Notes under the pieces: generated by a model | The model's input: only the letters and a program-made list of their open reading frames with translations | The model's database searches: none | What the model was told of the DNA's origin: nothing | Part shown: positions 9,632-17,815 of the stretch, in pieces | How the letters are laid out: every line of letters begins with the position of its first letter | How positions within the stretch are numbered: position 1 is the stretch's first letter | Program-made: the position numbers and the translations under genes | Assembly (NCBI RefSeq): GCF_022835695.1 | Contig: NZ_BQUV01000001.1 | Location: 1-64,000 of the forward strand | Length of the DNA stretch: 64,000 bases | DNA from: Bradyrhizobium sp. Ce-3 | Lineage (GTDB): Bacteria > Pseudomonadota > Alphaproteobacteria > Rhizobiales > Xanthobacteraceae | Reading direction: 5' to 3'

Positions 9632-10330
9632 ATGAGCCTACGCATGGCCGATAGAGTTGAGATTGCCGTTACGAAAGGAGCGAAATCCGCATCTGTCGTT
9701 CGCATTGCGAAAACTGAGCTGCGCGCTTGGGCAGCTGAGCTGTCCCGATGGACAATGGCCGACGAATTCCGTGTTCGTATCGACCAGATCACTCGAACTA
9801 TCCCGCGGAGTACATTTTTTGGCCAAGGCGGACTTGCCTTCTTGCGGGACGCTTGGGTTGCGAGCCGCGTCGCCTGTGCGCTGCCATCTGACATGGTGCG
9901 ACTGGTTTCCGCTGATCGTCCCGACTTCGAGGTTCAAATCGACGGACAAATTCAGCAATTCGAGGCCACGGAGGCAGATATCGAAGGTCGGCGTCGTGGT
10001 GACGAGCTAGACGATCCTCGCCCGCGGCCGGATCCAGTCGAAGCCTGGCGCACACGATTTGAGGCGATTCCAGCATCTCTAGATCGAGTGATCGCCAAGA
10101 AGCTACAAAAGGACTACCCGACTGAAGTTAGCCTCGCAATCTACGTCAATCTAGGTTGCTATGGCGCATATGTGGAAGAAGGCTTGCCCATTCTTCGAGA
10201 GCACACTGCTCGAGCAAGAATCAAGTTCAAGCGTGTTTTTGTGTTGTGGGAAGGCTGTCTCTACAAATTCTGGGAGGAAGGAGAATTTCGATTCGAGAAA
10301 TGGCAATACGCCCGACCAGAGGACTTTTGA
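9632..10330 (+). CDS. Hypothetical protein with a PD-(D/E)XK-like motif
   Basis: I do not recognise this 232-aa protein. It is soluble, with no signal peptide or membrane segment. Around residues 95-120 it has DRPDFEVQIDGQIQQFEATEA, which resembles the PD...(D/E)xK core of restriction-like nucleases but has Thr in place of the Lys, so activity is doubtful. The C-terminal half is rich in aromatic and charged residues (FVLWEGCLYKFWEEGEFRFE). The start is uncertain: ATG at 9632, 9644 or 9755 are possible and none has a clear ribosome site; coding before 9632 runs into the nrdJ terminator. Base composition is more AT-rich than its neighbours, suggesting acquisition by transfer. Confidence 0.7.
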   Translation: MSLRMADRVEIAVTKGAKSASVVRIAKTELRAWAAELSRWTMADEFRVRIDQITRTIPRSTFFGQGGLAFLRDAWVASRVACALPSDMVRLVSADRPDFEVQIDGQIQQFEATEADIEGRRRGDELDDPRPRPDPVEAWRTRFEAIPASLDRVIAKKLQKDYPTEVSLAIYVNLGCYGAYVEEGLPILREHTARARIKFKRVFVLWEGCLYKFWEEGEFRFEKWQYARPEDF

Positions 10331-10414
10331 CATTCGGCGACGCCTGCCCAGCATGGCGTCCTCCGTCCTCCGCGGAGAAGGGCCAAAATTGACTCGAGTT
10401 CAGGACGCAGCCCC

Positions 10415-10930
10415 ATGCCTCTTCCTAGTCAAGAACAAACCTTTGGATTTGCAAACTGCCATGAGCTGCTTCAGAAGCTCGACCGAGAAATAGATCGATA
10501 TCGAGACGTCGCTGGCCGCGATGAGGCAGAACCCGAGGCCCTGGTAAATTTAGTCGATCAGCTAAAGGACAGCGCCTTCAATGCATCGATAACTGCTTGG
10601 CATCTCTCCGATTGGGTGTTCAGCGACATGACACTTGAACAACGTAAGAAGCTCGGCATCAAAAAACTCAGTGACCTTCAAAATCGCGCAAGAAAGGCGT
10701 GCAACGCTCTCCATCTCTGCCGCCAAGCTGCAACCGCCTCAAAACACTGGGCGGTGAGCAAAAATCCCGATCCTACGGTGCGAGTGACGGTAGCATGTGA
10801 GCTCGAAACCGGCTGGTTGGCCTACTTCGAACATGCCGGCAAAAAGATCAGGGCTGAACAGGTCTTTGCAGAAGCGCTCTCGTTCTGGACCGGTTTCATC
10901 TATCAGCATGGGATCGCAAGGGAATCATAG
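10415..10930 (+). CDS. Hypothetical protein
   Basis: I do not recognise this 171-aa protein. It is predicted to be mostly alpha-helical and soluble, with a charged N-terminal helix (HELLQKLDREIDRYRD), a central region (NASITAWHLSDWVFSDM) and a Cys/His/Lys-containing helix pair (ARKACNALHLCRQAATASKH). It lies 84 bases after the preceding unknown gene on the same strand and shares its lower GC content, so the two may have arrived together. The C-terminus meets a degraded intergenic repeat. Confidence 0.65.
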   Translation: MPLPSQEQTFGFANCHELLQKLDREIDRYRDVAGRDEAEPEALVNLVDQLKDSAFNASITAWHLSDWVFSDMTLEQRKKLGIKKLSDLQNRARKACNALHLCRQAATASKHWAVSKNPDPTVRVTVACELETGWLAYFEHAGKKIRAEQVFAEALSFWTGFIYQHGIARES

Positions 10931-10934
10931 GACG

Positions 10935-11003
10935 GAATGGCTAAAGCGCAATCCGCCATTTCGCTAGCAACGGTCTCGGCGGGTACGCTTCGCTACCCTC
11001 TTA
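10935..11003. repeat. Family-B palindromic repeat, degraded copy
   Basis: It contains GCGCAATCCGCCATT followed by CGGCGGGTACGCTTCGCTACCC, a decayed version of the complete repeat at 22816-22899. The stop codon of the gene at 10993-11988 lies inside it. Confidence 0.6.
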
Positions 11004-11988
11004 GGTGACGACGACGGATACCGCCTGGGCGTCGGTCAACAAGCAGTGTACCATCAAGGCCGGTGGACGCGTCGTCCTCGCGGCGACCTCGGTAAAAGTC
11101 GGCTCGGTGCGAAAGTATCTCAAATACTTCATCCACTCGTTTGCGACGGGTGTCCGCCGTCGCAGGCGATTCGGCGGTTATGGTGTCGAGCACCTTCTTG
11201 TCGATACCGAAATACACGTCGCTCTCGATCTCGCGCCCGACATAGCCCGCGCCCATCGCGTCCACCGAGCCGGAGTTCTCGCCATCAAGGAAAAACGAGT
11301 AAGCACTGGTCACGGCCTCCCACTCGTCGAATGTGACGTCCGCCCCTGTAGTGCCTCCCTCCGGATCAATTACCCTTCCCTCGGTACCTGACGCTCTCAA
11401 CATGAAGAAGGTAGCGCAGCGGGTCGTGGGCTGCGTGCCGTTAACCGAAGACAGCGCCGAGACCTGCCCGAGAGCCTTGCTAACCGCACTGGACGCGGGT
11501 CGGCGGATGCGCCCCTTGCTCTCGAACACGTGCCGCTCAAGGCGGCGAAATCCGACGAAGTCGGGTCGACTCTTTAGCGATGGGGGCGATGCGCCCGGCT
11601 TCGCTGCCGCCAACTTGTTGGATGATGTGTCCCAAACAGTTGACTCCAAGCCTGCGACATGCACGAGGAACTCGACGTCCATCCGGTCTTGTGCAAACCA
11701 GTGTGTGAAGGCCTCCCCCAACAGGAAGGAGACGCCGACTTTTTCCGTCTGCTCGAGATTGCGGAAGTATTGGGTCGTGTTCAACGAACGATCAAGATAG
11801 CCGGTCGCCATGGCAACGAGCATACGCGCCCGCCATGGACCGACCTTGCGAACCGCCTTTTTCCGGCTCTGATAGCCAACCTCAAGCAACGACCGAATGA
11901 TATCGGATCGGGTGGCCGTGATGGAGGAAGTGCCGTTCAGGGTCGCGAACGGACCCGTGAAATCCGAAACCTCGACGTTACCAGCCAT
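10993..11988 (-). CDS. Hypothetical protein, putative PD-(D/E)XK nuclease fold
   Basis: I do not recognise the family of this 331-aa soluble protein. Around residues 140-160 it has SRPDFVGFRRLERHVFESKG, a textbook spacing of the PD...(D/E)xK catalytic motif (PD, then ESK) of restriction-endonuclease-like proteins. An upstream Glu/His pair (GEAFTHWF) could complete a metal site. The C-terminus is very basic (RRPGGIRRRHLRG). The start ATG at 11988 has AGGA about 10 bases before it. The stop codon lies in a repeat. It stands alone on this strand in the AT-richer patch, facing two other unknown genes. A role in DNA restriction or defence is inference only. Confidence 0.7.
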   Translation of the reverse strand: MAGNVEVSDFTGPFATLNGTSSITATRSDIIRSLLEVGYQSRKKAVRKVGPWRARMLVAMATGYLDRSLNTTQYFRNLEQTEKVGVSFLLGEAFTHWFAQDRMDVEFLVHVAGLESTVWDTSSNKLAAAKPGASPPSLKSRPDFVGFRRLERHVFESKGRIRRPASSAVSKALGQVSALSSVNGTQPTTRCATFFMLRASGTEGRVIDPEGGTTGADVTFDEWEAVTSAYSFFLDGENSGSVDAMGAGYVGREIESDVYFGIDKKVLDTITAESPATADTRRKRVDEVFEILSHRADFYRGRREDDASTGLDGTLLVDRRPGGIRRRHLRG

Positions 11989-12359
11989 CGCGTGAATGTC
12001 CTTAGCCGAGTCCTACGACTCGACCGACCATATCATTCGGAGCCAGACGGCGGGCCGGGACCTCCGACCGCCCCCAGAATATCTTCGCAGGGTCGATCTT
12101 GGGGCGAAACCAAGAGACTGGTTCTCGCTTTTTGCGGGCAGCAAGCATGGAGGCGATTGGCCGAAGGCGCAATCCGCCATTCCCTGCAATCCGGTCGGCG
12201 GGTTACGCTTTTGTGCACCAGCCCTACTCGCTGTGTTCTGGTGACCCGGATGAGCTAACGGGTCGCGCAAACGCGCGCCCGATGACAGGCTCCGCGATGT
12301 CCGGGACCAGCATCACGGGACGTTGCCACCAATCCCACCTATCGCTTCGCTCGTGCAGG
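11989..12359. repeat. Gap holding degraded family-B and family-C repeats
   Basis: I see no gene in these 371 bases. Bases 12161-12228 resemble the family-B repeat (GCGCAATCCGCCATT ... GGCGGGTTACGCTT). Bases 12243-12358 resemble the family-C repeat, with CGATGTCCGGGACCAGCATC in the middle and ATCGCTTCGCTCGTGCAGGC at the end. The same composite arrangement recurs at 13352-13461, on the other side of the LprI-like and small membrane protein genes. Confidence 0.5.
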
Positions 12360-12749
12360 CTACTGGCTCACACGCTTTTCAAGAAGCAGCGTGCGGTCGG
12401 CGATGTCCTGCAATTCGAACGCTTGGGAGTCGAGGAACGCGGCGGACCCGTTGTTGGGGTCCGCGGCGAGGCGATGGGTTTCAGCCAGATGATGCTTCAG
12501 CCAGGCCCGCTGCTCGGCCTGCAATTGCGCGTGCGCCTCGCCCTTCGACTTTGCGAGCAGCGCTTGATAGGCGGTGTTGAGCCTGACGTCCCACGTCCCG
12601 ATTGCGGCCTTGCCGCAATCCAGCATCTTCGTTGACACCCCTTCGGCCTTGTCCATGCACGCATCGTACTCGGTGCTCTGCTGCGCGCGCGCCGGCAAGG
12701 TCCCGAGCACGAGCGTGGCTGCAACAATGACGAGCCTTCGCGAAAGCAT
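12360..12749 (-). CDS. LprI-like secreted protein (DUF1311)
   Basis: A 129-aa protein with a signal peptide (MLSRRLVIVAATLVLGTLPARAQQ) followed by an LprI/DUF1311-type domain. This has spaced cysteines (DACMDKAEG and MLDCGKAA) and a helical QAEQRAWLKHH segment. LprI-like proteins are periplasmic or lipoprotein factors, some of which inhibit lysozyme; the exact role here is not known. I chose the ATG at 12749 because the signal peptide begins there; an upstream in-frame Met at 12791 would add a charged tail before it. The gene is flanked on both sides by related degraded repeats. Confidence 0.8.
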   Translation of the reverse strand: MLSRRLVIVAATLVLGTLPARAQQSTEYDACMDKAEGVSTKMLDCGKAAIGTWDVRLNTAYQALLAKSKGEAHAQLQAEQRAWLKHHLAETHRLAADPNNGSAAFLDSQAFELQDIADRTLLLEKRVSQ

Positions 12750-13118
12750 GACCACGTCCAAATCACCCTGCTTGCGTCTTTCGACAACCATCGCCGCACA
12801 AAAGCGTCCGAAGTGAGATCAAGGAATTGATGCGCTGGCTATCCGGCGAGGGCTGCTTGGCATGCGTAGCCCGATGAGCGAAGCAGCATAAGAAGCGACC
12901 GGAACCCCAGTTGCATCAGGACGCGCACTCGTAAATCGCCATGTCGGCTTTACCCTCGAAACCAGGCATCTCGCCGGGCGTCCGTGGCATCGCGGATTTC
13001 GCTCACCAGCCGACGTCGCGGGGAAAAGACAACCGCCGACTTAGCTGCCTCACTTTTTCATGAGGCGAGTAACGCGAACCGCCGTTGTGGTATTGTTGCC
13101 GCAGGATCGGAGAAGATC

Positions 13119-13298
13119 ATGGCTTGGTGGATTTTTACGATCGTTTCTATTGGGTCTATGCCTCTCGCATTTGCCATGGCAGGCGAACGCAAAAGATCAT
13201 CCAGGCGGTGGCTTTGGGCGGCGGCCATTGTGGGTCCATTGGCGCCGCTGGCATTGCTGGTCCTTGGTGATGCGAGGCGTCCGGCCGAGGCCAATTGA
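13119..13298 (+). CDS. Small two-helix membrane protein
   Basis: A 59-aa protein with two hydrophobic helices (MAWWIFTIVSIGSMPLAFAM and WLWAAAIVGPLAPLALLVLG) separated by a basic loop (GERKRSSRR). The ATG at 13119 has a good ribosome site (GGAGAAG). The frame continues upstream to 12984, but that part is charged and unlike a membrane protein N-terminus, so the internal start is preferred. Function unknown. The preceding stretch (12750-13118) holds nothing else I can identify. Confidence 0.6.
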   Translation: MAWWIFTIVSIGSMPLAFAMAGERKRSSRRWLWAAAIVGPLAPLALLVLGDARRPAEAN

Positions 13299-13351
13299 CC
13301 TGGTCGACCTTTGCTGCACTGCCATCCGTGGCGACCGAACCGGACGACGTC

Positions 13352-13461
13352 TGCGAAGCGACATCCGGGGCCAGCATCACAGGACGTTACCACCGACCCC
13401 GCATATCGCGGAGCCCGTCATCGGGCGTACGTTCGCGCGACCCGTTGGCTCGTGCGGGCGA
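13352..13461. repeat. Degraded composite repeat (family C)
   Basis: It contains GAAGCGACATCCGGGGCCAG, CATCACAGGACGTTACCACC and CCCCGCATATCGC. This is the same order of blocks as at 12243-12358, and its ends match the intact family-C repeat at 15180-15249. It fills most of the gap between the small membrane protein and the GapR-like gene. Confidence 0.55.
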
Positions 13462-13499
13462 CTGGCTTATCGAAGCGCACGAACGCATTTCCGCAGACC

Positions 13500-13772
13500 T
13501 CACGCCGCCTTCGCGGTCTTGCCTACCGCCGGCGCGGTTTCCATCGCGCGCATGTAGAGATCGAGCAGGGATTCGCGCTCGTCGCGTTCGTCCTGGTCCT
13601 GCTTGCGCAGCTTGATGATCTCCTTGAGGATCTTCACGTCGAAGCCTTCGCCCTTGGCCTCCGAGAAGACTTCCTTCTTCTGCTCGCTCAGTTCCGCGAT
13701 TTCAGTGTCAAGGTTCTCGATCCGCTCGACGAAGGAACGAATTTTTCCGCCGGGAATGGTGATGTCGGACAT
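13500..13772 (-). CDS. GapR family DNA-binding protein (DUF2312)
   Basis: A 90-aa protein matching the whole DUF2312/GapR domain. It has a first helix with FVERIENLDTEIAELSEQKK, then EVFSEAKGEGFDVKILKEII, then KLRKQDQDERDERESLLDLY. GapR of Caulobacter is a nucleoid-associated protein that clamps overtwisted AT-rich DNA and helps topoisomerases. This short coiled-coil protein has the same layout and the basic residues expected to contact DNA. Rhizobia often carry several paralogues, so I do not assign the gene name. It stands alone between a repeat and the metallophosphoesterase. Confidence 0.88.
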   Translation of the reverse strand: MSDITIPGGKIRSFVERIENLDTEIAELSEQKKEVFSEAKGEGFDVKILKEIIKLRKQDQDERDERESLLDLYMRAMETAPAVGKTAKAA

Positions 13773-13916
13773 GGTGCCTCTTTGCTGTGAGGTCGTGAAA
13801 ATGCAAGCAAAGAGATGACCAATGTCTTAACCAACCGCGATCGCTGCTGCGCGTTCATCGCTGCGGTATTTTTGTGACGGCCACGCGCTCGCATCATCGC
13901 ATGCGCAACAAATCAA

Positions 13917-15008
13917 TCAGGCATCAACCGCCACCCGCAACGTGATCCGCGTCAATTCGGACGGGCGGCCGAGCCGCAGGGCAAAACCCGGCCACAGCGC
14001 GGTGCCGTTGTTGACGTAGAGCGTCATGCCGTCGACGTCGTAGCGGCCCGAGACGAAGCCGGCATTGGCGGGCGCGGCGAGGCGGTCGATGCCCCGGATC
14101 AATCCGCCATGGGTGTGTCCGGAGAGTTGCAGGGCGACGCCGAGCGCAGCCGAGTTGCGTGCGTCGCTCGGCTGGTGGTCGAGCAGGACGATCGGCGCGC
14201 CCCTGGGGGCGCCTTCGAGCACCGCGGCAAGATCGCGGACGGGATGTTTCCTGCGGCGCGACGCGCGGTCGGTAATCCCTGCGATCACCAGCCGGCCGCC
14301 GCCGCGATCGAGAATGATGTACTTGTTCTCGAGCGAGCGCAGGCCGAGCGCCGCATAGTGCGCCATCCAGCCGTCATAGCCGAAGATGTATTCGTGATTG
14401 CCCGAGATCACGTAGACGCCGTCGGCGGCCTGCAGGTCGGCCAGGGGCGCGATGTCGCCCCGCCGCGCATCGATGCTGCCGTCGATTAGATCGCCGGTGA
14501 TCGCGATCAGGTCGACGCCGAGCTTGTTCGATCGCGCGACGACCTCGCGCGCCCAGGACGCCGGAAACAGCCGGCTGATGTGAAGGTCGGTCAGGTGCAG
14601 GATGGTGTAGCCGTCGAACGCTTGCGGAAGTCCGCGGATCGCGACTTCGACATCCTTCAAGGGCGGAATGCGCATCGCCTGCTGGACGCCGATCGCGGCG
14701 GCTGCGCCCGCGATCGCTGCCATTGCGTAGCGGACACTGTCAGGCGCGCCAATGATGCCACCATGGATCAGCGCGGCCACCAACAGTCCGGCATCGAGCG
14801 CCAGTTGCAGCAGCGCCAGCAGCATGACCGCGCCGAACGCCCAGTTGAACAGCACGACCACCGGACGCGGAAACTCCGGCGAGAACTCCGATCCCGACGA
14901 CAGCCTGTTCCAGCGGTGAAACTGCAAGGCGACCAGCACCAGCAGCGCGGCGGCGATCTTGGCCGGCAGCGGCCAGTCGAGCGGCCAGATGAAACGGGCC
15001 AGGATCAA
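13917..15008 (-). CDS. Membrane-anchored metallophosphoesterase
   Basis: A 363-aa protein with several N-terminal transmembrane helices (about residues 15-110) followed by a calcineurin-like phosphoesterase domain with all metal-binding motifs: LTDLHIS, ITGDLIDG, SGNHEYIFG, LDHQPS and SGHTHGG. It probably hydrolyses a phosphate ester at the membrane; the substrate is unknown, though related enzymes act on phosphodiesters and lipid pyrophosphates. The start is uncertain. The given one is a TTG without a good ribosome site, and the frame stays open upstream and reads SEPIPQLIFGLTSLL, which resembles the N-terminus of homologues, so the true start may lie about 15 codons earlier at an unusual codon. 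Confidence 0.88.
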   Translation of the reverse strand: MILARFIWPLDWPLPAKIAAALLVLVALQFHRWNRLSSGSEFSPEFPRPVVVLFNWAFGAVMLLALLQLALDAGLLVAALIHGGIIGAPDSVRYAMAAIAGAAAAIGVQQAMRIPPLKDVEVAIRGLPQAFDGYTILHLTDLHISRLFPASWAREVVARSNKLGVDLIAITGDLIDGSIDARRGDIAPLADLQAADGVYVISGNHEYIFGYDGWMAHYAALGLRSLENKYIILDRGGGRLVIAGITDRASRRRKHPVRDLAAVLEGAPRGAPIVLLDHQPSDARNSAALGVALQLSGHTHGGLIRGIDRLAAPANAGFVSGRYDVDGMTLYVNNGTALWPGFALRLGRPSELTRITLRVAVDA

Positions 15009-15179
15009 GAGGCTGGTCAGGCCGAAGATGAGTTGGGGAATGGGTTCGCTCCGGATCGGATCGGTGGGCCGCGCAGTTCGGCGCCCAGCGAACGTAGTGA
15101 GGATCGGTCGCGCGCGTAAGGCACCATCATCAGCACATTTTCGGCAAGTTGCGCTTCGCTGAAGCGCCCTGCGCGCCTA

Positions 15180-15249
15180 GTAGCCCGGATGAGCGAAGCG
15201 ACATCCGGGAACAGCGGCCCCGCATATCGCTTCGCTCATGCGGGCTACG
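15180..15249. repeat. Family-C palindromic repeat, intact copy
   Basis: A 70-base element whose 21-base ends (GTAGCCCGGATGAGCGAAGCG and its near-perfect complement, 20 of 21) would form a long hairpin. It lies in the gap between the phosphoesterase and the ceramidase-like gene. Decayed relatives occur at 12243-12358 and 13352-13461. Confidence 0.8.
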
Positions 15250-15307
15250 GGTTCAGATGGGCAAAGCTCCCTCATCAAACGCAGCCGAAACTCCTCGAAA
15301 TAAAACT

Positions 15308-15351
15308 TGAACATCGCTCATTTTTGTTGCTTCAATATTGAACATTGTTCA
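15308..15351. promoter_or_regulatory. Paired palindromic operator upstream of ceramidase-like gene
   Basis: There are two copies of a 13-base palindrome: TGAACATCGCTCA at 15308-15320 (imperfect) and TGAACATTGTTCA at 15339-15351 (perfect around its central base). Their centres are 31 bases apart, which is three helical turns, so bound dimers would sit on the same face. Each is followed by TTTT. The second ends 6 bases before the AGGAG ribosome site. TGAAC...GTTCA operators are typical of TetR-type repressors; no such regulator gene is in the window. Confidence 0.6.
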
Positions 15352-15367
15352 TTTTCAGGAGTCCACG

Positions 15368-16228
15368 ATGCAAACGACCTTCCGGTTGGACGAATTGACC
15401 GGGTCCGAGCGGCACGCGAAGCCGTGGATGAAAGTCACTCCGGCGATCATCACGATCGGCATCATTGCGGCGTTCGCGGTGCACGGGCGCATCGCGCAGC
15501 CGGCCCACTACAATGATTTCGCCGACCAATCGGCCCTGTTCGGCATCCCCCACGCAGGCGACGTGTTGTCGAACGCGGGCTTCGCGCTGGTCGCGATCTG
15601 GGGCTGGCTGGCGCTGCGCCCTCACCGCAGCAGCGACCGGCTGCGCGCCGGATGGCCGGGCTATCGCCTGTTCCTGATCGGCCTGTTCCTCACCGCATTC
15701 GGGTCCGCCTACTTTCACCTCGCCCCCGGCAATGGCCGGCTGACCTGGGACATGCTGCCGATCGCGCTCGCCGGCGCGGGCCTTTTGGTCGGCGTCCGCG
15801 GCGACACCCAGCCGGTATCGAAGACGAACCCGGGGTCGAAGACCAACATCGAGGCGATCCTGCTCGGGCTTTACGCCGCCGCCAGCGTCGCTTGGTGGGT
15901 CCTAACCGACCGCCACGGTGCGGGCGACCTGCGGCCGTATCTGCTGCTGCAGGTGCTCCCGCTGATCCTGATCCCGCTCTGGCAATCGATCTATCGCGCG
16001 CCGCGCACCGACCGCATCGCGTTCGCCGCCGCGATGGCGCTGTACGTACTGGCCAAGCTCGCCGAGGTGCTCGACCACCCGATCGCAGACACGCTCGGCT
16101 TCGTCAGCGGGCACACCTTGAAGCATCTGCTCGCGACGGCCGCCACGGCCGCAATCGTCTGGGGGCTGACGCGACGGTTCGCCGGTGATGGCCGCCCAAC
16201 GGCGTACACTTGCACAATTTCGGAATAA
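15368..16228 (+). CDS. Ceramidase-like integral membrane protein
   Basis: A 286-aa protein of about seven hydrophobic helices. Its conserved polar motifs resemble the alkaline ceramidase/CREST hydrolase superfamily: HAGDVLSNAGFAL, GSAYFHLAP, TWDMLPI and SGHTLKHLLA, giving the Ser, Asp and three His residues expected for a Zn-dependent hydrolase inside the membrane. Substrate unknown. I chose the ATG at 15368 because AGGAG lies 6 bases upstream; the earlier Met at 15338 overlaps the operator. The last five codons and the stop lie inside a dispersed repeat (16212-16324), so the C-terminal tail TCTISE is repeat-derived. Confidence 0.7.
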   Translation: MQTTFRLDELTGSERHAKPWMKVTPAIITIGIIAAFAVHGRIAQPAHYNDFADQSALFGIPHAGDVLSNAGFALVAIWGWLALRPHRSSDRLRAGWPGYRLFLIGLFLTAFGSAYFHLAPGNGRLTWDMLPIALAGAGLLVGVRGDTQPVSKTNPGSKTNIEAILLGLYAAASVAWWVLTDRHGAGDLRPYLLLQVLPLILIPLWQSIYRAPRTDRIAFAAAMALYVLAKLAEVLDHPIADTLGFVSGHTLKHLLATAATAAIVWGLTRRFAGDGRPTAYTCTISE

Positions 16229-16324
16229 TGGAAAAGTACTGCTGAGTTGCCCGACGCGTCAAGTCATTTGTTCGGATCGCCCCTCGCCACTGCTACTGTG
16301 CATGGGGTTGTTTTCGATATTTTG
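16212..16324. repeat. Family-E dispersed repeat, copy 1
   Basis: A 113-base element that recurs at 57798-57910 with the same length and order of blocks: CACAATTTCGG, ATAATGGAAAA, GAGTTGCCCGACG, GTCAAGT, ACTGTGCATGGGGTTG and TTTTCGATATTTTG. The middle differs between copies. It overlaps the 3' end of the ceramidase-like gene; the 138 bases after it lead to the next gene and hold nothing else recognisable. Confidence 0.85.
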
Positions 16325-16462
16325 GGATGCGCACGGGCGGATTGACCCGCATGGCGGCCGTATCCATATGCATCTGCATGAACCGGCTGCCCGCGCCGTT
16401 TCGCCCCCACCTGGACACAGCCAGATACCACCGGCTCCCGTCCCCAACGTTCCGGAGCCGCC

Positions 16463-17452
16463 GTGGCCGCCCTTTCCATTCTCGATCTCGTCCGCGTCAC
16501 CGAAGAGACCGACGCGCGCGGCGCGCTCTACAACGCGCGCGATGTCGCTCGCCATGCCGAAGAGCTCGGCTATCGCCGGATCTGGGTGGCGGAGCACCAC
16601 AACATGGCGGGGATCGCGAGCGCCGCGACGTCGGTGGTGATCGGGCACATCGCGGCCGGAACCAAGACCATCCGCGTCGGCGCCGGCGGCATCATGCTGC
16701 CGAACCACGCGCCTTATGTCATCGCCGAGCAGTTCGGCACGCTGGCGCGGCTGTTCCCCGACCGGATCGACCTCGGCCTCGGCCGCGCGCCGGGCACCGA
16801 TCAGCTCACCCTGCGCGCGCTGCGCCGGACGCCTGAGTCAGCCGAGAACTTTCCGCAGGACGTGCTCGAGGTGCAGGCTTTCCTCGCCGCCGCCGGTCCC
16901 AACCAGCGCATCCAGGCGGTGCCGGCCGCGGGCACCGACGTGCCGCTGTGGATTTTGGGATCTAGCAATTTCGGCGCGATGCTGGCCGGCGAGCTCGGCC
17001 TGCCCTACGCCTTCGCCTCGCACTTCGCCCCCGAGCTGCTGCTGCAGGCGCTGCAGATCTATCGCGCGCGCTTCAAGCCGTCGGAGCAACTCCAGCGGCC
17101 CTACACCATGGTCGGCGTCAACATCGTCGCCGCCGAGACCGACGCGGAAGCGCGGCGGCTCGCCACCACGCAACAGATGTCGTTCACCAACATCTTCCGC
17201 GGCGCGCGCGGCCTCAGCCAGCCGCCGATCGACGACATCGAGAGCTACTGGTCGCCGTCGGAGAAAGTTCAGGCGATGCGGATGCTGGAGCGCACCATCA
17301 TCGGCTCGGTCGAGACGGTGCGCGCCGGGATCGACGCGCTGGTCGCCGAGACCGGCGCCGACGAGCTGATGATCGTGTCCGACGTCTACGATCACGCCAA
17401 GCGGCTGCGCTCGTTCGAGCTGATCGCCGAGGCCGGCGGGATCAAGGCGTAA
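16463..17452 (+). CDS. LLM class flavin-dependent oxidoreductase
   Basis: A 329-aa protein of the luciferase-like monooxygenase family (TIM barrel, FMNH2-dependent). The sequence resembles the MsnO8-type bacterial luciferase subfamily: an early LSILDLVRV strand, [28 protein letters not shown] and [11 protein letters not shown]. These enzymes oxidise small organic molecules with reduced flavin supplied by a partner reductase; the substrate cannot be read. The start is GTG at 16463 with GGAG 7 bases upstream. Confidence 0.93.
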   Translation: MAALSILDLVRVTEETDARGALYNARDVARHAEELGYRRIWVAEHHNMAGIASAATSVVIGHIAAGTKTIRVGAGGIMLPNHAPYVIAEQFGTLARLFPDRIDLGLGRAPGTDQLTLRALRRTPESAENFPQDVLEVQAFLAAAGPNQRIQAVPAAGTDVPLWILGSSNFGAMLAGELGLPYAFASHFAPELLLQALQIYRARFKPSEQLQRPYTMVGVNIVAAETDAEARRLATTQQMSFTNIFRGARGLSQPPIDDIESYWSPSEKVQAMRMLERTIIGSVETVRAGIDALVAETGADELMIVSDVYDHAKRLRSFELIAEAGGIKA

Positions 17453-17490
17453 GCGTAGCGGCGTGCAGTGCTACGGACCGGCCGTTCCGC

Positions 17491-17787
17491 TTACTTGCTC
17501 GCAATCTCGTTCGCCAAGACCACGATCACGTCGCCGTCGAGACTCGGCTTCGCGACCTCGAAGAACCGCGTCACGACCGCCGAATGGTTGTGCCGGTCCA
17601 TCGCCGCCTGATCGAGGTATCGCTCGTAGGTCGAAAAGATACGGGGATCATCGACATCCTGCGACACGTAATAGCCGACGGTGGACGGCTCGTTGGCCCG
17701 GACGTGCGCGACGACGTCGAGCAAGGCCTGCCGCATCGTCGCTTCGTGGCCTTTCTTGGCCCGGATGATCGCCGTGATCGTCAACAT
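17491..17787 (-). CDS. Antibiotic biosynthesis monooxygenase (ABM) domain protein
   Basis: A 98-aa single ABM-domain protein. It begins with the usual beta strand MLTITAIIRAKKGHEATMRQ and contains EPSTVGYYVSQDVDDP and a conserved His-rich segment (MDRHNHSAVVTRFFE). Small ABM proteins act as cofactor-free quinol monooxygenases or as detoxifying dioxygenase-like enzymes. The length matches the YgiN-type subgroup. It starts 28 bases after the PLP enzyme stop on the same strand and is probably its operon partner. Confidence 0.88.
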   Translation of the reverse strand: MLTITAIIRAKKGHEATMRQALLDVVAHVRANEPSTVGYYVSQDVDDPRIFSTYERYLDQAAMDRHNHSAVVTRFFEVAKPSLDGDVIVVLANEIASK

Positions 17788-17815
17788 GCTGCTTCTCCTG
17801 CCCTGCGCATTTCGC

